From assembly GCF_041381155.1 (NCBI RefSeq), contig NC_091135.1:48814086-48878085 (forward strand): DNA of 64,000 bases, given 5' to 3'. Below are positions 41,301-53,252 of the stretch, one piece after another (positions within the stretch are counted from its first letter, which is position 1; the number at the start of each line of letters is the position of its first letter). The notes below the pieces were generated by a model. That model had not been told where the DNA came from. It did not search any database and saw only the letters and a list, made by a program, of their open reading frames with translations. The translations under genes were made by a program, and so were the position numbers. The DNA comes from Argopecten irradians (Eukaryota; Mollusca; Bivalvia; Pectinida; Pectinidae).

Positions 41301-44300
41301 GGCACTAATTTCGACAAATATGGTAGGTCATCAATGGCCACCTTTAATTGGTGTGGTTGTTTTTAATATAAACTTTGGGTGATGATTGATTACGGTATAG
41401 GCATCATCATCTGACATTATCATCATCATCTGTGTTGAAACAAAAAAAAGATTACCTGGGTATTGATTTTTAAGTCTATATTTTAAGTATGTAATATCAG
41501 CCATACATGCATGCATATAATATACATACAATATGGAAATGCATACAGAGCCAACATTTTCTCCTCTTCATATATTTATGTATATAGATTACCAAAATAC
41601 ACTTGAGTGTAGCTAGCTAACTAATAAATAAGTAACATTTACACCCTAGTTTAGCTATGAGTGCACTATATATTCAAACTTGTAGTACGTAATGTCTAAT
41701 CTATACTACAGGTAAACAAGTGGTGCACTATATACATCCATGCAGTCAGGTATATAACCACTACAACCCCTACACAGGTGTAGTGGACAGTATATGTTCA
41801 ACTGGACACCTGTGTTAGATATGTATATACCTGTAATTTTTACCTATTATTAGACATACCTTGTCTTACTTATAATAACAGTTGCTTTTCAGTCTTACAA
41901 ATACAATGTAGCAAAATTGTCTGACTTTATTGGGAGATATGATATAATGTAATCTACACATTCTAGCCTGTATCCACTAATCTGCATATCTTATATATGT
42001 ATCACATATTGTATAACTTTAGGCACACAGGTCTGTTGTCATAGCCACTAGCTATAGGCTAATTTCTACCTCAAACCCCACCCCCACCATAGGTAACACC
42101 TTACCTGAGATGATCAGGCAGGTGTCACAACACTAAACAAGGTGTATACTGGTTACCTATATCTTCCTCACTAACCACAGGGGTCCATTTATAGCATCCA
42201 ATTCAGTTGATTTCATGCTGTGACAGCCTTGATCTGTACCAGTATAACCCAATAGTGTAGTCTATCATAGAAAAAGAAAGAAGAATTGTTGAATTTGTCA
42301 GAGAATGATCAGGGTAAAATATACCAGGGTAAAATTGAATTACTATAGAAGAAAATGACTATTGTCCCTGGAGTGTAGCTTGATCTGAAAGCTTCACCTC
42401 TCTATGTAACTGAGTTTGGTGCCATGTAGGTATATATAGATAGGTATGTACAGATATATCACAGGATTCACAACGCAAAAAATAAGTTGTACTAGTCTAA
42501 TGTACATTTATAATATTGTTTTCTTTAAATTGTGGACCAGTTATCCATGTCATGACATACCATTCTGACCTTAAAGGCCCACTACCTTTCTGAAATGGCT
42601 TTTAATTTTTAAAATGGGAATGTAAAACGAGATAGATTATTTTGTAGAGTTGCAGAAGTTGTTAACTTACTGTTAATACTACACATATCATCACCTTCTG
42701 AACAATTTTATTAAAATAAATAAAATGTTAATTTTCATAATACGGGTCATCTTATGATTCCCACTGTCGTCCTAAATACCGCGCAGTAGTTGGACTATCA
42801 CTGCACCAGAAGGCAAAACAGCGAATTGATTCGATCTCCACTGTTATCATATGTATTATGCAGGAAATCTTGCATATGTTTGGTGTTGTAACCGCATCTT
42901 ACAATGTAGACCAATGGTATATATTTTCTAATGTTATTTACATGTTTAAGCAACCTTTATGTTTTGCCCCGGAAAGGTAGTGAGCCTTAAATTTACCGTA
43001 TTTAAAGTAACCATCCATCAGATAATTATACATATAAAGATAATCAATTGATAGGTAATGTTGAGTACGGTTTGTAATGACAATCAATGTTTATATAGTA
43101 GTTGATATATATATATCTGTCCTGTAAATTGACCTACAGTATAGATACTGATACATTGACTTTTTGTACACAGATAATAATGATTTATATAATTCATTTC
43201 ATGATGATCAAACTTCATAGGAATACAATTTTCACACCTTAGTCAGTGGCCTGAATAACCTACGTACCAGTCATTCCACTTCCAATATAAATTTTAAAAA
43301 ATATCATTATAAGTAGATTGTGTCATTAAGGTTCTTTTATACATTGTATGTTGTCATTACAAGAACCAAATTAAAACATCCAAGGGAGACAACTTGTTCA
43401 ATTGTGGGTTTTTTTGTGTACCGGTAGATGTTTTGTCCCCAAAAAGTAATATAAATTGTGCTGTTGATTTTAAATTATTGGGCAGTTATAATTAGTTATA
43501 GCATTAAGTATAATTTGTTTATTTGTACAGGTTCAACATGGTACGCGTCAGTGTTTTTGGTGGTCAATGCAGCCCTGGGCGCTGGTTTACTCAATTTCCC
43601 CGACGCCTATCACAAAGCTGGTGGTGTAATGGTGGCGGTAATCATACAGGCCGTAAGTCTGTCTTACCATATATAGTAGATGGCACTATATAATAATTAA
43701 TGTGATGGAATATGAAATGCTGCTTATAAATACCATGATTTGGGCTATATGCTCATGATCAATCTATAAATAAAATTACCTTACTGAAGGAGTTTGGTGG
43801 TTAAACATACATATATAGTATAAAATCTTTGGTGTTTGTGGTAGTATAGCACTTCTGATGATCTTTGATTGTGTTACAGATATTTTTGGTGTTTGTGGTG
43901 GTAGCGCTGATGATCCTGGCCTATTGTTCAGACATCAACATGACGTGTAACTATCAAGACGTGGTACTATCCGTGTGTGGTAAAAATGCCCAGCGTTTCT
44001 GTGCCTTTACCATAATGACGTATTGTTTTGGAACCTGTATCACATTCCTCATTATAATAGGCGACCAATGGGAAGAAGGTAAAGTAACTATATATAATGT
44101 TCACCACAAACTATTTAATGATGATGGTCCGCCATCATTACATTAAACATTCATGTGTCATTATACGCCTGTTAATTTTCACTTAAATATTCAATTAAAT
44201 ATAACCAAAACATAAAAATGAGACTTAAGTGGATAGAAAACTTACATTCTGGCTACAGATCGAGGTACATCTATATTTCACAAATTAAATTTTCATGACC

Positions 44301-47300
44301 ATAATATTATGACCTGGGAAATTGTAGAAATATGATTCCTACGAAAAGTAACTGTCAGTATGGTATTTATCTTAAAATAAGTCATAGCATCCGATGTCTC
44401 ATTGGAAATGGCATGACTTATTGTAGTGTTTGGGTTTTTTTTTGGCATTTTTTATGGATGATTTGTTAAGAATTGACTCATTTTAGAATCTTGTTTACTT
44501 GAAGTCACATAATGATTTGAAGTATTTGTCCTTATACTGAATATTCAATGGCCAATTGAGTACTGAGATACTTCAAAAACTTTAACAATACTGCATAAAT
44601 ATTATCCCTTCACTGATACTGGAAATACTGCAGTTGTACAAACCTCAAACACAGGTTACATAATCAAAATCAGTAGGCTTGTTTTTGCTTGTAGTTATCC
44701 AGTTTTATCAAAAGGACGTTAGAATACCTGGGTATCTGTGATGTTTGTTTAACACTTTGATATTTACCTGGTAGAATACCTGGGTATCTGTGATGTATGT
44801 TTTAACACTTTGATATTTACCTGGTAGAATACCTGGGTATCTGTGATGTATGTTTTAACACTTTGATATTTACCTGGTAGAATACCTGGGTATCTGTGAT
44901 GTTTGTTTTAACACTTTGATATTTACCTGGTAGAATACCTGGGTATCTGTGATGTATGTTTTAACACTTTGATATTTACCTGGTAGAATACCTGGGTATC
45001 TGTGATGTATGTTTTAACACTTTGATATTTACCTGGTAGAATACCTGGGTATCTGTGATGTATGTTTTAACACTTTGATATTTACCTGGTAGAATACCTG
45101 GGTATCTGTGATGTTTGTTTTAACACTTTGATATTTACCTGGTAGAATACCTGGGTATCTGTGATGTATGTTTTAACACTTTGATATTTACCTGGTAGAA
45201 TACTGGGTATCTGTGATGTTTGTTTTAACACTTTGATATTTACCTGGTAGAATTCTTGGTATCTGTGATTTTAAAACTAGAATACCTGGGTATCTGTGAT
45301 TTTAACACTTTGATGTTTACCTGGTAGAATACCTGGGTATCTGTGATGTTTGTTTTAACACTTTGATATTTACCTGGTAGAATACCTGGGTATCTGTGAT
45401 GTATGTTTTAACACTTTGATGTTTACCTAGTGTTCCTGTTCACGGTGAGACACATATACTGTGATGACCATCCCTGGTATATGAACAGGATCTCTACCAT
45501 CTGTTTATCCTCGCTGATACTCATCCTTCCTCTCTGTTTTCCTCGGCGAATAGACTTCCTGAAATACCCAAGGTAAGTACTTGTATAAGGCTGGAAATCA
45601 GCCTATAAAATACTGCAACTATATCAGGAAATTGGCTGCAATGTGAATGATACAGTATAAGGGGAGGTAATCCAATTGAAATTCAGATGAGAATTTCTGT
45701 AAATACCCAAATTGGAATCTTAGCTAACTAATAATGGATGGATATAAACTTAGCTCTGGTAAGTATCTACATTTGCTAAATATCAATGAGTAAGATACAA
45801 TATATAACTTTGAAATGTGTTTCTGATTTACTTTGAAAGCTTAAGTATGATATTGTAAATGCAAAACATTCTTAAGAAGAGAAAATGATTAAAGACTATA
45901 AACAAATCATATGGGTTGGTAAGGAGTATACATGTTTTGATGGTGGGAGAAAGCTGCATTTTAAAGCCAAAAAAAGTTACTTTTATTATGACATATAAGA
46001 CCAATAATATAAAGAGAATCTAGGGCATGGCTAGAGCAGGAACTGCTGGTGCTATGGCTTTCCTCATCAACAAATCACATGGTAAAATAAATCAGCTTAC
46101 TTATAATTAGTGGACACACAAGTAAAAGATATATGCAGAAATATCAAAGGAAAGAATCTTTTGAAGTTGCTACAAAAATTGTCTTAAAATTAAATTGCTG
46201 CTTTCGATGTTGATGATCACAAGGATTAAATTACGTGTGTGTATAATGTGCCTGCAAAAGACACCAGTATTCCACTTTAGTTTGTCTTAATATTGAATTT
46301 GAGCAGTGACAGTGAAATATGCCACTTTAATTTTCCAGTGCCCTCGGTGTAGTTGGAATTCTCTATGTAGTTGGGTTGGTGACAGCCAAATATGTCACTC
46401 CTCATCAAGCTCCTGATCATATCACCACAGAGTAAGTATTATACCTGTTAATATCATATCTCTTTATATCATAATCTGGTTAATAACATGTTTGTCTAAA
46501 ATGTCACATTTCATTCTCAACACTTCAATTCATGTGTGTGTGTTTTAATATTTTAGAGGTATAAATTAATGATTTCATGTAAAGAAAAAGTCTGGTAAAT
46601 ATTGAAATAATAACATGATGAATATTCATTGTAAATACAATTGAGAATACAACAGAATGAAATTTACATCAGTTACTCTTGTCAGGGATATTTTGAATAA
46701 TACGTGTCTTGATCTGTCATTATCTGTCTTGTTTTGACAGGCCACGGCAGTGGATGGACCTGTTCTTAGTTGTACCAACAATTTGTTTTGCGTATCAGGT
46801 AATATTTGCTTCAATTTCAGCTATTTCCAAATATCTTATTGACAATTTCTGCTGTTAATTAGGAAAAGCAATAACTGTCATTTGGCAAAAGAAGATATAC
46901 CAACTTATATTTATCACATTTGTTGCCCTGGATGGAAGGGTTTATGAGGGGGGGCCTTATGATATTACAATGGTAAGTACTGTACCGAAATGGCTAGCCC
47001 AGAAGTACACTCCCTTGAGATTGGAAAAATGATGTGTTGAGGAAAGCTCAATACTAGTGGTTAATTGTTTGTGAATGATTATATCATTATTATTTTATGT
47101 CATACTTCTTTTCCCCTTTCAGTGCCATGTAAGTGTTATCCCTATCTACTCGTGTATGGAGAAGAGAGGGATGAAGGAGTTTGGTAAGACTATTGGTTGT
47201 GCCATAGCTCTGTGTGTCCTTACCTACACAGTCGTGGCTGCCTTTGGGTACCTGACATTTGGGGACGCTATCACTACCGATATATTACTGTCTTATGACC

Positions 47301-48913
47301 CCGACCCATCGGTACTTGTCGCAGTCATCCTTATCGCTGTCAAAACCTACACCACATATCCCATACTGCTCTTCTGTGGCAGGTGAGTTTTGTATCAGAG
47401 TGAATCAGGGGTGGAAATATAATAACAATGGTCTTGTTATTGATACCATCAGTGAACAGACTATTGTTATAATAATTGTTTTATTGAAACAATTTTCCAA
47501 AGGTAAGAAATTAATTAATGAAGTCATGTCTTTCTCTAAACATAATCATAAGTTTATTTTTATATCACCTTATATATAAGTAAATCACTTGCCTCATTGG
47601 AGAAATATTATCAATTTTTGAGAAAGTAATGAACCATTTTTTTGAACATGGCGATGATATAGACCAATCAATACCTGCTCCTGGGGGTACTCTAGGTAAA
47701 CACACTTCCAAAGTACAGGGGTTTTGAGATCATAAAACGACGTGGGTAAAGTACAATTTACCGTCGATTAGTCCCACTATCCAGTGATTATGACGTCATC
47801 ATTTTATATGATTTTGTGACGTCATGATCTCCGAAGGTGGGATTAATCGACAGTAAATCGTACTTTACCCATGTCTTTTTGGGATCTCGAAACCCCCATA
47901 TTGATTTACCATTGCTATAATTGTGTTGATGGTAAATGTGTGTCTGTTTGTGAACAGGGCAGCCTTAGATTGTCTGTGGGTGGATATTCGTCGTATGACA
48001 CCTGAACGAATCGAGGAGACAGAGCGACCACGAAGGATCTTTGTCACCCTGATATGGTTCTTAGCTACGCTAGCCATGGCTATATTTATACCTAACATCG
48101 GAGTAGTCATTCAGATCCTCGGTGCTTTTGCTGCTATATTTATCTTTGTTTTCCCAGGTAAGATTTCCCTCCCCTTAATTTCAAATGTTACTGTTTTTAC
48201 AGAAATGAATATAGAATGAACATGAAATTTTAATGGGAATTACGTAAATACAGAAACTAACACATGGCGAAAATTTTTGTTCATTTGACAAAGGACATTT
48301 CAACACGAAAATTTCCACTGCACGTTAAGTTTTGTGAATGTATAAACTATATAATATTACCTAAAGAAACAAAGATCACTGAATGTTTGGTACACCTTTA
48401 GCAAACTTCATAAGGTTTGTGATCAGAGAATTCTTGATTTTGTTCAGATCAAATTACCGTTTATAAAAATTGTAATACTGTATTGTCTGCATCTTAACTT
48501 TAAATTTTACTGATGAGTATAAATAGAGTATAAGTACATTGTATGTGACAATTTTATACTAAAATAATAAATGATACAAATTACCATTAAAATACTATAC
48601 ATGTATAACTCTACTTAATATGCATATTAACCGTAAATTTTACCACGTACATGTAGTATAAATAAGAATATATTTTTCATATAACAGTTACATTGTAGTT
48701 GTTTTATTATATCCTACAGGTATGTGTATGGTAAAAGCTGTACAGATGAAGGCAGATGGTGTCTGGACTAGAAAACTACAGGCTATGATGCTGTTTGCCT
48801 GTGTGTTTATCGTGATTGGAGCGTTTATATTTGGTTTAACTCTAACACAGTCTATACTGAGTGATTCGGGTGGCGTTAAGGCTGACAAGTCTAAGTACAC
48901 GTGCAAACACTAA
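38266..48913 (+). CDS. SLC38A7: SLC38A7-like (SNAT7-type) sodium-coupled neutral amino-acid transporter, complete, nine exons
   Basis: Exons 38266-38374, 43531-43652, 43880-44078, 45431-45572, 46339-46431, 46741-46798, 47123-47382, 47958-48157 and 48720-48913 join with matching phases into 458 residues (human SNAT7: 462). The SLC38 fold is clear: TM1 with NAALGAGLLNFP (49-60, including the conserved TM1 Asn), TFLIIIGDQ, PTICFAYQCHVSVIPIYS, YPILLFCGR, IFVFPG and a last TM with GAFIFG. SLC38A7 fits better than SLC38A8 because of VVNAALGAGLLNFP and the CGK region. SNAT7 exports glutamine and asparagine from lysosomes. The N-terminal tail has an acidic dileucine motif (E19-D-V-G-L23-L24) at the place where human SNAT7 has ERARLL, so lysosomal sorting is likely. 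The exon 1 start has two adjacent ATGs; the first is taken. Confidence 0.95.
40085..40790. repeat. 223-bp tandem repeat, about three and a half copies
   Basis: The phrase ATGGAAATCAGTCAATTATT recurs at 40242, 40465 and (one change) 40688, exactly 223 bp apart. Each full copy carries CTATCTTTCACGACCCTATC and TTCAAAAGGTTCAATATGTT. A more diverged copy precedes it at ~40085-40241. The 140-codon ORF at 40357-40779 is this repeat, not a gene. Confidence 0.92.
42571..42990. mobile_element. TTAA-ended MITE, ~420 bp
   Basis: Left terminus TTAAAGGCCCACTACCTTTC, right terminus CGGAAAGGTAGTGAGCCTTA A, which are inverted repeats with two or three mismatches. TTAA at both ends suggests a piggyBac-type non-autonomous element. 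The family differs from 11206-11482. Confidence 0.8.
43531..43652 (+). CDS. SLC38A7: SLC38A7-like exon 2 (TM1)
   Basis: Acceptor TTTGTACAG, donor GCC/GTAAGT. Encodes residues 38-77 with the ALGAGLLNFP substrate-site helix and KAGGVM. Confidence 0.95.
43880..44078 (+). CDS. SLC38A7: SLC38A7-like exon 3 (TM2-TM3)
   Basis: Acceptor GTGTTACAG, donor GAAG/GTAAAG. Encodes residues 78-143, including ILAYCSDIN, YQDVVLSVCGK and FGTCITFLIIIGDQW. Confidence 0.95.
44726..45430. repeat. 53-bp minisatellite abutting SLC38A7-like exon 4
   Basis: About 13 copies, each with ACCTGGGTATCTGTGATGTA, TGTTTTAACACTTTGATATT and TACCTGGTAGAAT. Two degraded units lie near 45240-45310. The final unit runs into the exon 4 acceptor: its TTTGATGTTTACCTAG differs from the unit's TTTGATATTTACCTGGTAG only by a substitution and loss of GGT. 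Confidence 0.95.
45431..45572 (+). CDS. SLC38A7: SLC38A7-like exon 4
   Basis: Acceptor TTTACCTAG lies inside the last unit of the 53-bp minisatellite; donor AAG/GTAAGT. Encodes residues 145-190 with HPWYMNR, ILPLCFPRRIDFLKYP. Confidence 0.92.
46339..46431 (+). CDS. SLC38A7: SLC38A7-like exon 5
   Basis: Acceptor TTTTCCAG, donor CAGA/GTAAGT. Encodes one hydrophobic helix, ALGVVGILYVVGLVTAKY, and a polar loop. Confidence 0.9.
46741..46798 (+). CDS. SLC38A7: SLC38A7-like exon 6
   Basis: Acceptor TTTTGACAG, donor CAG/GTAATA. Encodes PRQWMDLFLVVPTICFAYQ; PTICF-[GA]-[FY]-Q is an SLC38 signature completed by CHVS in exon 7. Confidence 0.93.
47123..47382 (+). CDS. SLC38A7: SLC38A7-like exon 7
   Basis: Acceptor CCCTTTCAG, donor GCAG/GTGAGT. 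Encodes residues 242-327: CHVSVIPIYSCMEKR, the GYLTFGDAITTDILLSY helix-loop and YTTYPILLFCG. Confidence 0.96.
47716..47899. mobile_element. Near-perfect hairpin MITE with two CRE palindromes, next to exon 8
   Basis: Arms of ~60 bp: GGGGTTTTGAGATC, GTGGGTAAAGTACAATTTAC and GTCGATTAGTCCCAC at the left, mirrored by GTGGGATTAATCGAC, GTAAATCGTACTTTACCCAT and GATCTCGAAACCCCC at the right. The loop side holds TGACGTCA at 47791-47798 and 47817-47824. It lies in intron 7, 58 bp before the exon 8 start. Confidence 0.85.
47958..48157 (+). CDS. SLC38A7: SLC38A7-like exon 8
   Basis: Acceptor GTGAACAG, donor CCAG/GTAAGA. Encodes residues 329-394: a basic loop (RRMTPERIEETERPRR) and two helices ending AAIFIFVFP. 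Confidence 0.95.
48720..48913 (+). CDS. SLC38A7: SLC38A7-like exon 9 and stop
   Basis: Acceptor ATCCTACAG. Encodes the last helix (FIVIGAFIFGLTLTQSI) and a short polar tail ending YTCKH, then TAA. The tail is longer than that of human SNAT7. Confidence 0.93.
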
Positions 48914-51271
48914 CCACGATATTAATACACCACTGTAATATAGCATTGTTATGTATGTATAAGTAAGAGAAGGCGATGTTAAGGTTATATTTGTAAAGAA
49001 TAATTTAAATTCAACTTCAGAAGTAAAGTTGTAGTCTCCTTCTAATGTTGATTTTGGCCCTATGTAGAAAATCTGTCAATTTGAATCATCTTCTGAAGTA
49101 TTGACTGTATGATTCTGTGAGTGTTCAGGCTGGGCTCATATTAGGATTGTGTGTTTGTCTTGGAGTTTTCGCAAACATTTCCAGGTAAAAGTCGTTACAA
49201 AATTTGTTAAAATGAGTCCCAATTCATACAGCAATCAATTGCAATGTAACAACAATACTCAGGTTTAGATGCATTGTTTTATTATCCTATCAATGGGATA
49301 TTATGTGAGAGAGAATGGATTTTATGACTCAGTTGTTTATGTCATAGATTATTTTTATGAATATTTTTACAAACCAAAATGACGATGCATTAATATTGTA
49401 TATTATCATCAAGTTTTCAGAAATACTGTTAAAGTTATGTATCACTCTATTGCACAATATCATTGTCAATTAGCTCCCTTGCTTCCACAAATCTTCTTTT
49501 AGATTTTTTTTTTAAAAAGTATATCAAATTTATTTTAAACAACTTTGTTTTCTTGTAAATGTTCAAAGGTGAAGCACAAACTGACCTTCTAACCTCTATA
49601 TGATTTTGTTATTATAAGAATTCTGTTTACTTGATGGTGCAGTTTTTTGACAGTTCAGCATTGTATCAAATACATGTTAGCAGTCAGTGTTGTGATACAT
49701 TGTTATATTAAGTGTATTATTTGATATATTTTTAAAAAGTTGATTATTGTTTTTTTGGTCAGTTTCTGGAATAATTCCCATATCTTTTAACCTGAATTGT
49801 GTGTACTGAGTATATTACACTGTCTTTTTGCTTTAAACAGATTTTATTTTATTTTTTCATTTGAAAAATTATAATAAATGTAGTTTTACAAAACAACAAA
49901 TTTATGTTGCTATTTGGGATTGGTAAACTATTTTATGATAAAAAAAATTATGATTTTAATTTGAACAGCCTGTTTAATTTGCTTTTAATAACCATTAATT
50001 AAGAAATTAAATGACTATTTTAAACTGTAAGCCCTTTTCAGTAGTGTTAAATTCACTTCTGTCTACTGGGTTATAATTGGTTTTATTACATTCCAGATTT
50101 TATTTGAAACTTTGTTTGTTGCTTTTATGCTGACCACATTTATGTTCATTTTCATGTAAATCTTTTTGTTTGTGTGTATTTCTGTATTTTGTTTAATGAT
50201 TATTATTGATATTATACCTTTTACTTTCAAAAGGATTCCATTGGGGCACTCTGTTCTACTGTAACTTAACTTTCAATACACAATAGTGTATAATAATTCA
50301 TCTGATTAAAATGCAAAATTAATTGTCACTGTGTCAATATACCGTACATGTCTACATTATATATAATTATGTACATTATATTTTTAATTGACCTTTGCAA
50401 GTACAGAAGTTATATATGATTGTAGGTATGCAGTTTTACCATATTGATATTTACATGTATGTAAATGTAAAAAAAGGATAATTGATTTATTTTCACTTTT
50501 GATGGAATAGGGCATTGTCTTATCAAATTTTAGTTAATAACATACATATTAATACAGAATCATCTACCGTTAATTACACTTTTTTGTGTATTAATTAAAT
50601 AATTGTGATAGCAGCATTAACACCTGTTTATAGACACAACCAGCACCATGAGATTAATCCTTGCCATAAACATGTATGGACAATACCAAATTTTACATAA
50701 AACTGTCTTTGTAACTGGTTGTGTTTTATATGTGCTTACAGAAGTGACACTATAAACTTCTGCTTTACCGACATACTATAAACTTCTGCTTTACCATGAA
50801 TTTACTTTTTATTATAAGGACATTTGAGTGCTTAGTGATACTAAATGCTAAAAGTGTTGTTTTGTTGAGGGATTTAATCTGAAACTCCAAATAAGGAAAA
50901 AATAGAATCACAAAACTATCAAAAGCTCATAAATAAATGATTTGGACATTTTCAATAAAAACTAAAAATGAAGTCTAAATGTCGTTGATCAAATATTAAA
51001 ATTAGAAAGTATTGAACCTGAATTTTGATAAATAGTTGGACTATTGAGTGGCTACTAAGTTACAAGATGGCATGTTTGTTCTCATCAATAATTCTATGAA
51101 TTATGTATCGTTAATATTTAAAAAAAAATTGTGCAATATTCTTTTTCAACTAGTTAATATTCATGTTTGTCAAAATTGAAATATGTCTGAGTTTGCCATT
51201 ATAGCAAACACTGCAAATTTATTTTGAAATTCATATTCATCATTATTTGTTATAGTCATTGATTCATTTAA
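48914..51271 (+). other. 3' UTR and flank of the SLC38A7-like gene
   Basis: AT-rich, no coding signal. AATAAA at 49873-49878, about 960 bp after the stop, is one plausible poly(A) signal; others exist further on. Two copies of ACTATAAACTTCTGCTTTAC sit near 50750-50795. Confidence 0.45.
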
Positions 51272-52564
51272 TTAGCTCACCTGGCCCGAAGGGCCGGTGA
51301 GCTTATGTCATGGCGCGGCGTCCGTCGTCCGTCGTCCGTCCGTCCGTCTGTCCGTCAACATTTCCTTTAAATCGCTACTAGTCATAGAGTTCTGCATGGA
51401 TATTAACCAAATTTTGCCACAAACATCCTTGGGAGAAGGGGAACAGAACTTGTATAAATTTTGGCTCTGACCCCCCCGGGGGTAGGAGGGGCGGGGCCCA
51501 ATAGGGGAAATAGAGGTAAATCCTTTAAATCGCTACTTGTCATAGAGTTCGGAATGGATTGTAACTAAATTTTGCCACAAACATCCTTGGGGGAAGGGGA
51601 ACAGAACTTGTATAAATTTTGGCTCTGACCCCCCGGGGGCAGGAGGGGCGGGGCCCAAGAGGGGAAATAGAGGTAAATCCTTTAAATCGCTACTTATCAT
51701 AGAGTTCTACATGGATTGTAACCAAATTTGGCCACAAACATCCTTGGGGGAAGGGGAACAGAACTTGTATAAATTTTGGCTCTGACCCCCCCCGGGGGCA
51801 GGAGGGGTGGGGCCCAATAGGGGAAATAGAGGTAAATCCTTTAAATCGCTACTTGTCATAGAGTTCTACATGGATTGTAACCAAATTTGGCCAGAAACAT
51901 CCTTGGGGGAAGGGGAACAGAACCTGTATAAATTTTGGCTCTGGCCCCCGGGGGCTGGAGGGTGGGGCCCAATAGGGGAAATAGAGGTAAATCCTTTAAT
52001 TCGCTACTAGTCATAGAGTTCTGCATGGAATGTAACCAAATTTGGCCAGAAATATCCTTGGGAGAATAAGAACTGAGTTTTGTATAAATTTTGGCTCTGG
52101 TCCCCGGGGCAGGAGGGGCGGGGCCCAATAGGGGAATTATAGGTAAATTCTATAAATTGCTACTTAATTGTCCTAGAGTTTTGTATGGATTGTAACTAAA
52201 TTTGGCCACAAACATCCTTCGGGGTAGGAGAACAGAACTTGTATAAATTTTGGCTCTGACCCTCAGGGGGCAGGAGGGGCGGGGCCCAATAGGGGAAATA
52301 GAGGTAAATTCTATCAATCGCTACTTCTCATAGAGTTCTGCATGGATTGTAACCAAATTTGGCCACAAACATCCTTTGTGGAAGGGGAACAGAACTTGTA
52401 TAAAATTTGGCTCTGACCCCCAGGGGGCAGGAGGGGTGGGGCCCAATAGGGGATTTAGAGGTTAATATTAAAATTCCTTCAGAAAAGAAACAATGAACCT
52501 GTATTCAGAAAATTATTTGGCATTACAAACCAGGTGAGCGATACAGGCCCTCTGGGCCTCTTGT
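51272..52564 (-). mobile_element. Modular element family 1, reverse-oriented copy (about 7 modules)
   Basis: On the minus strand it starts ACAAGAGGCCCAGAGGGCCT and CGCTCACCTGG. Modules are of the same subtype as 22291-23247 (GGGCCCCGCCCCTCCTGCCC, CAAAATTTATACAAGTTCTG). It has a GGACGGACGGACGACGGACG tract, then the hairpin AGCTCACC, GGCCC, TTC, GGGCC, AGGTGAGCT and AA. The ORFs at 51807-52010 and 51856-52128 are module shadows. Confidence 0.87.
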
Positions 52565-53205
52565 TATTTACAAGTATTTTGTTCATCTTAAAAGCTTCTG
52601 TCTTTATTTTAGTGTTTTAGGGATATTTCCTTGACTGTATGCATCTATTGTGAAAAATGTCCTCTTGCAGCAGTAATTAAAGCAACAAAATATGTCCTTG
52701 TAAAGAAGAATTTCTTCTATGATAGCTACATATTCGAGTTGACCATTAGAGACCCTAGGTTTTGTCCCTTGTATAAAGACAGTGATCAGTGAAGCATGTG
52801 CTCTGTCACTATGTAATTAATGATTCCAAAACAAACTCTTTTTAGTGGATCTTTTCACTAAAACAGCATTGTTTAGAATGGTACAGGGGTGTATGTTACT
52901 AGGTTTATTTTGAGAAAATTACAGCATTTACCTAGATATTATTTTATCATTATAATGTCTTAATCTTGGAATTAAATACACATATGATGTATTAACTTTT
53001 AAAATTTGGTGTAAATGGATTCTGAATTCATTCTATATAGTGCATACTTGAATGAGATTATTTATTTTCTTTTTGTCATGTAACTTTTGTGTTCATGGTC
53101 ATTGCAATGTTTGAAGATGTGCTTATAACGTGTATTACCTTGAACAGGGTTTTTACCATTATAGTGTATTCTGGCTACCATGATTTAGATTTCTCTGTCT
53201 CTTGT

Positions 53206-53252
53206 TTGTTTTAGTTTTACAGCCCATCAACAGCTTGTTTAGGGCCAAATTA
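53206..53252 (-). mobile_element. SINE 3'-end fragment
   Basis: TTGTTTGTTTTAGTTTTACA, GCCCATCAACAGC and TTAGGGCCA follow, with mismatches, the 3' end of the SINE at 17305-17522 in the same orientation. Confidence 0.5.

Larger units (their letters stand above)
38375..43530 (+). other. Intron 1 of the SLC38A7-like gene
   Basis: 5.2 kb. Contains the 223-bp tandem repeats (40085-40790), a TTAA-ended MITE (42571-42990), a GC-richer patch at 39210-39320 with TCTCGCGATA and CCGCGAGA facing each other, and another at 40960-41050. No exon was recognised between exons 1 and 2. Confidence 0.6.
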
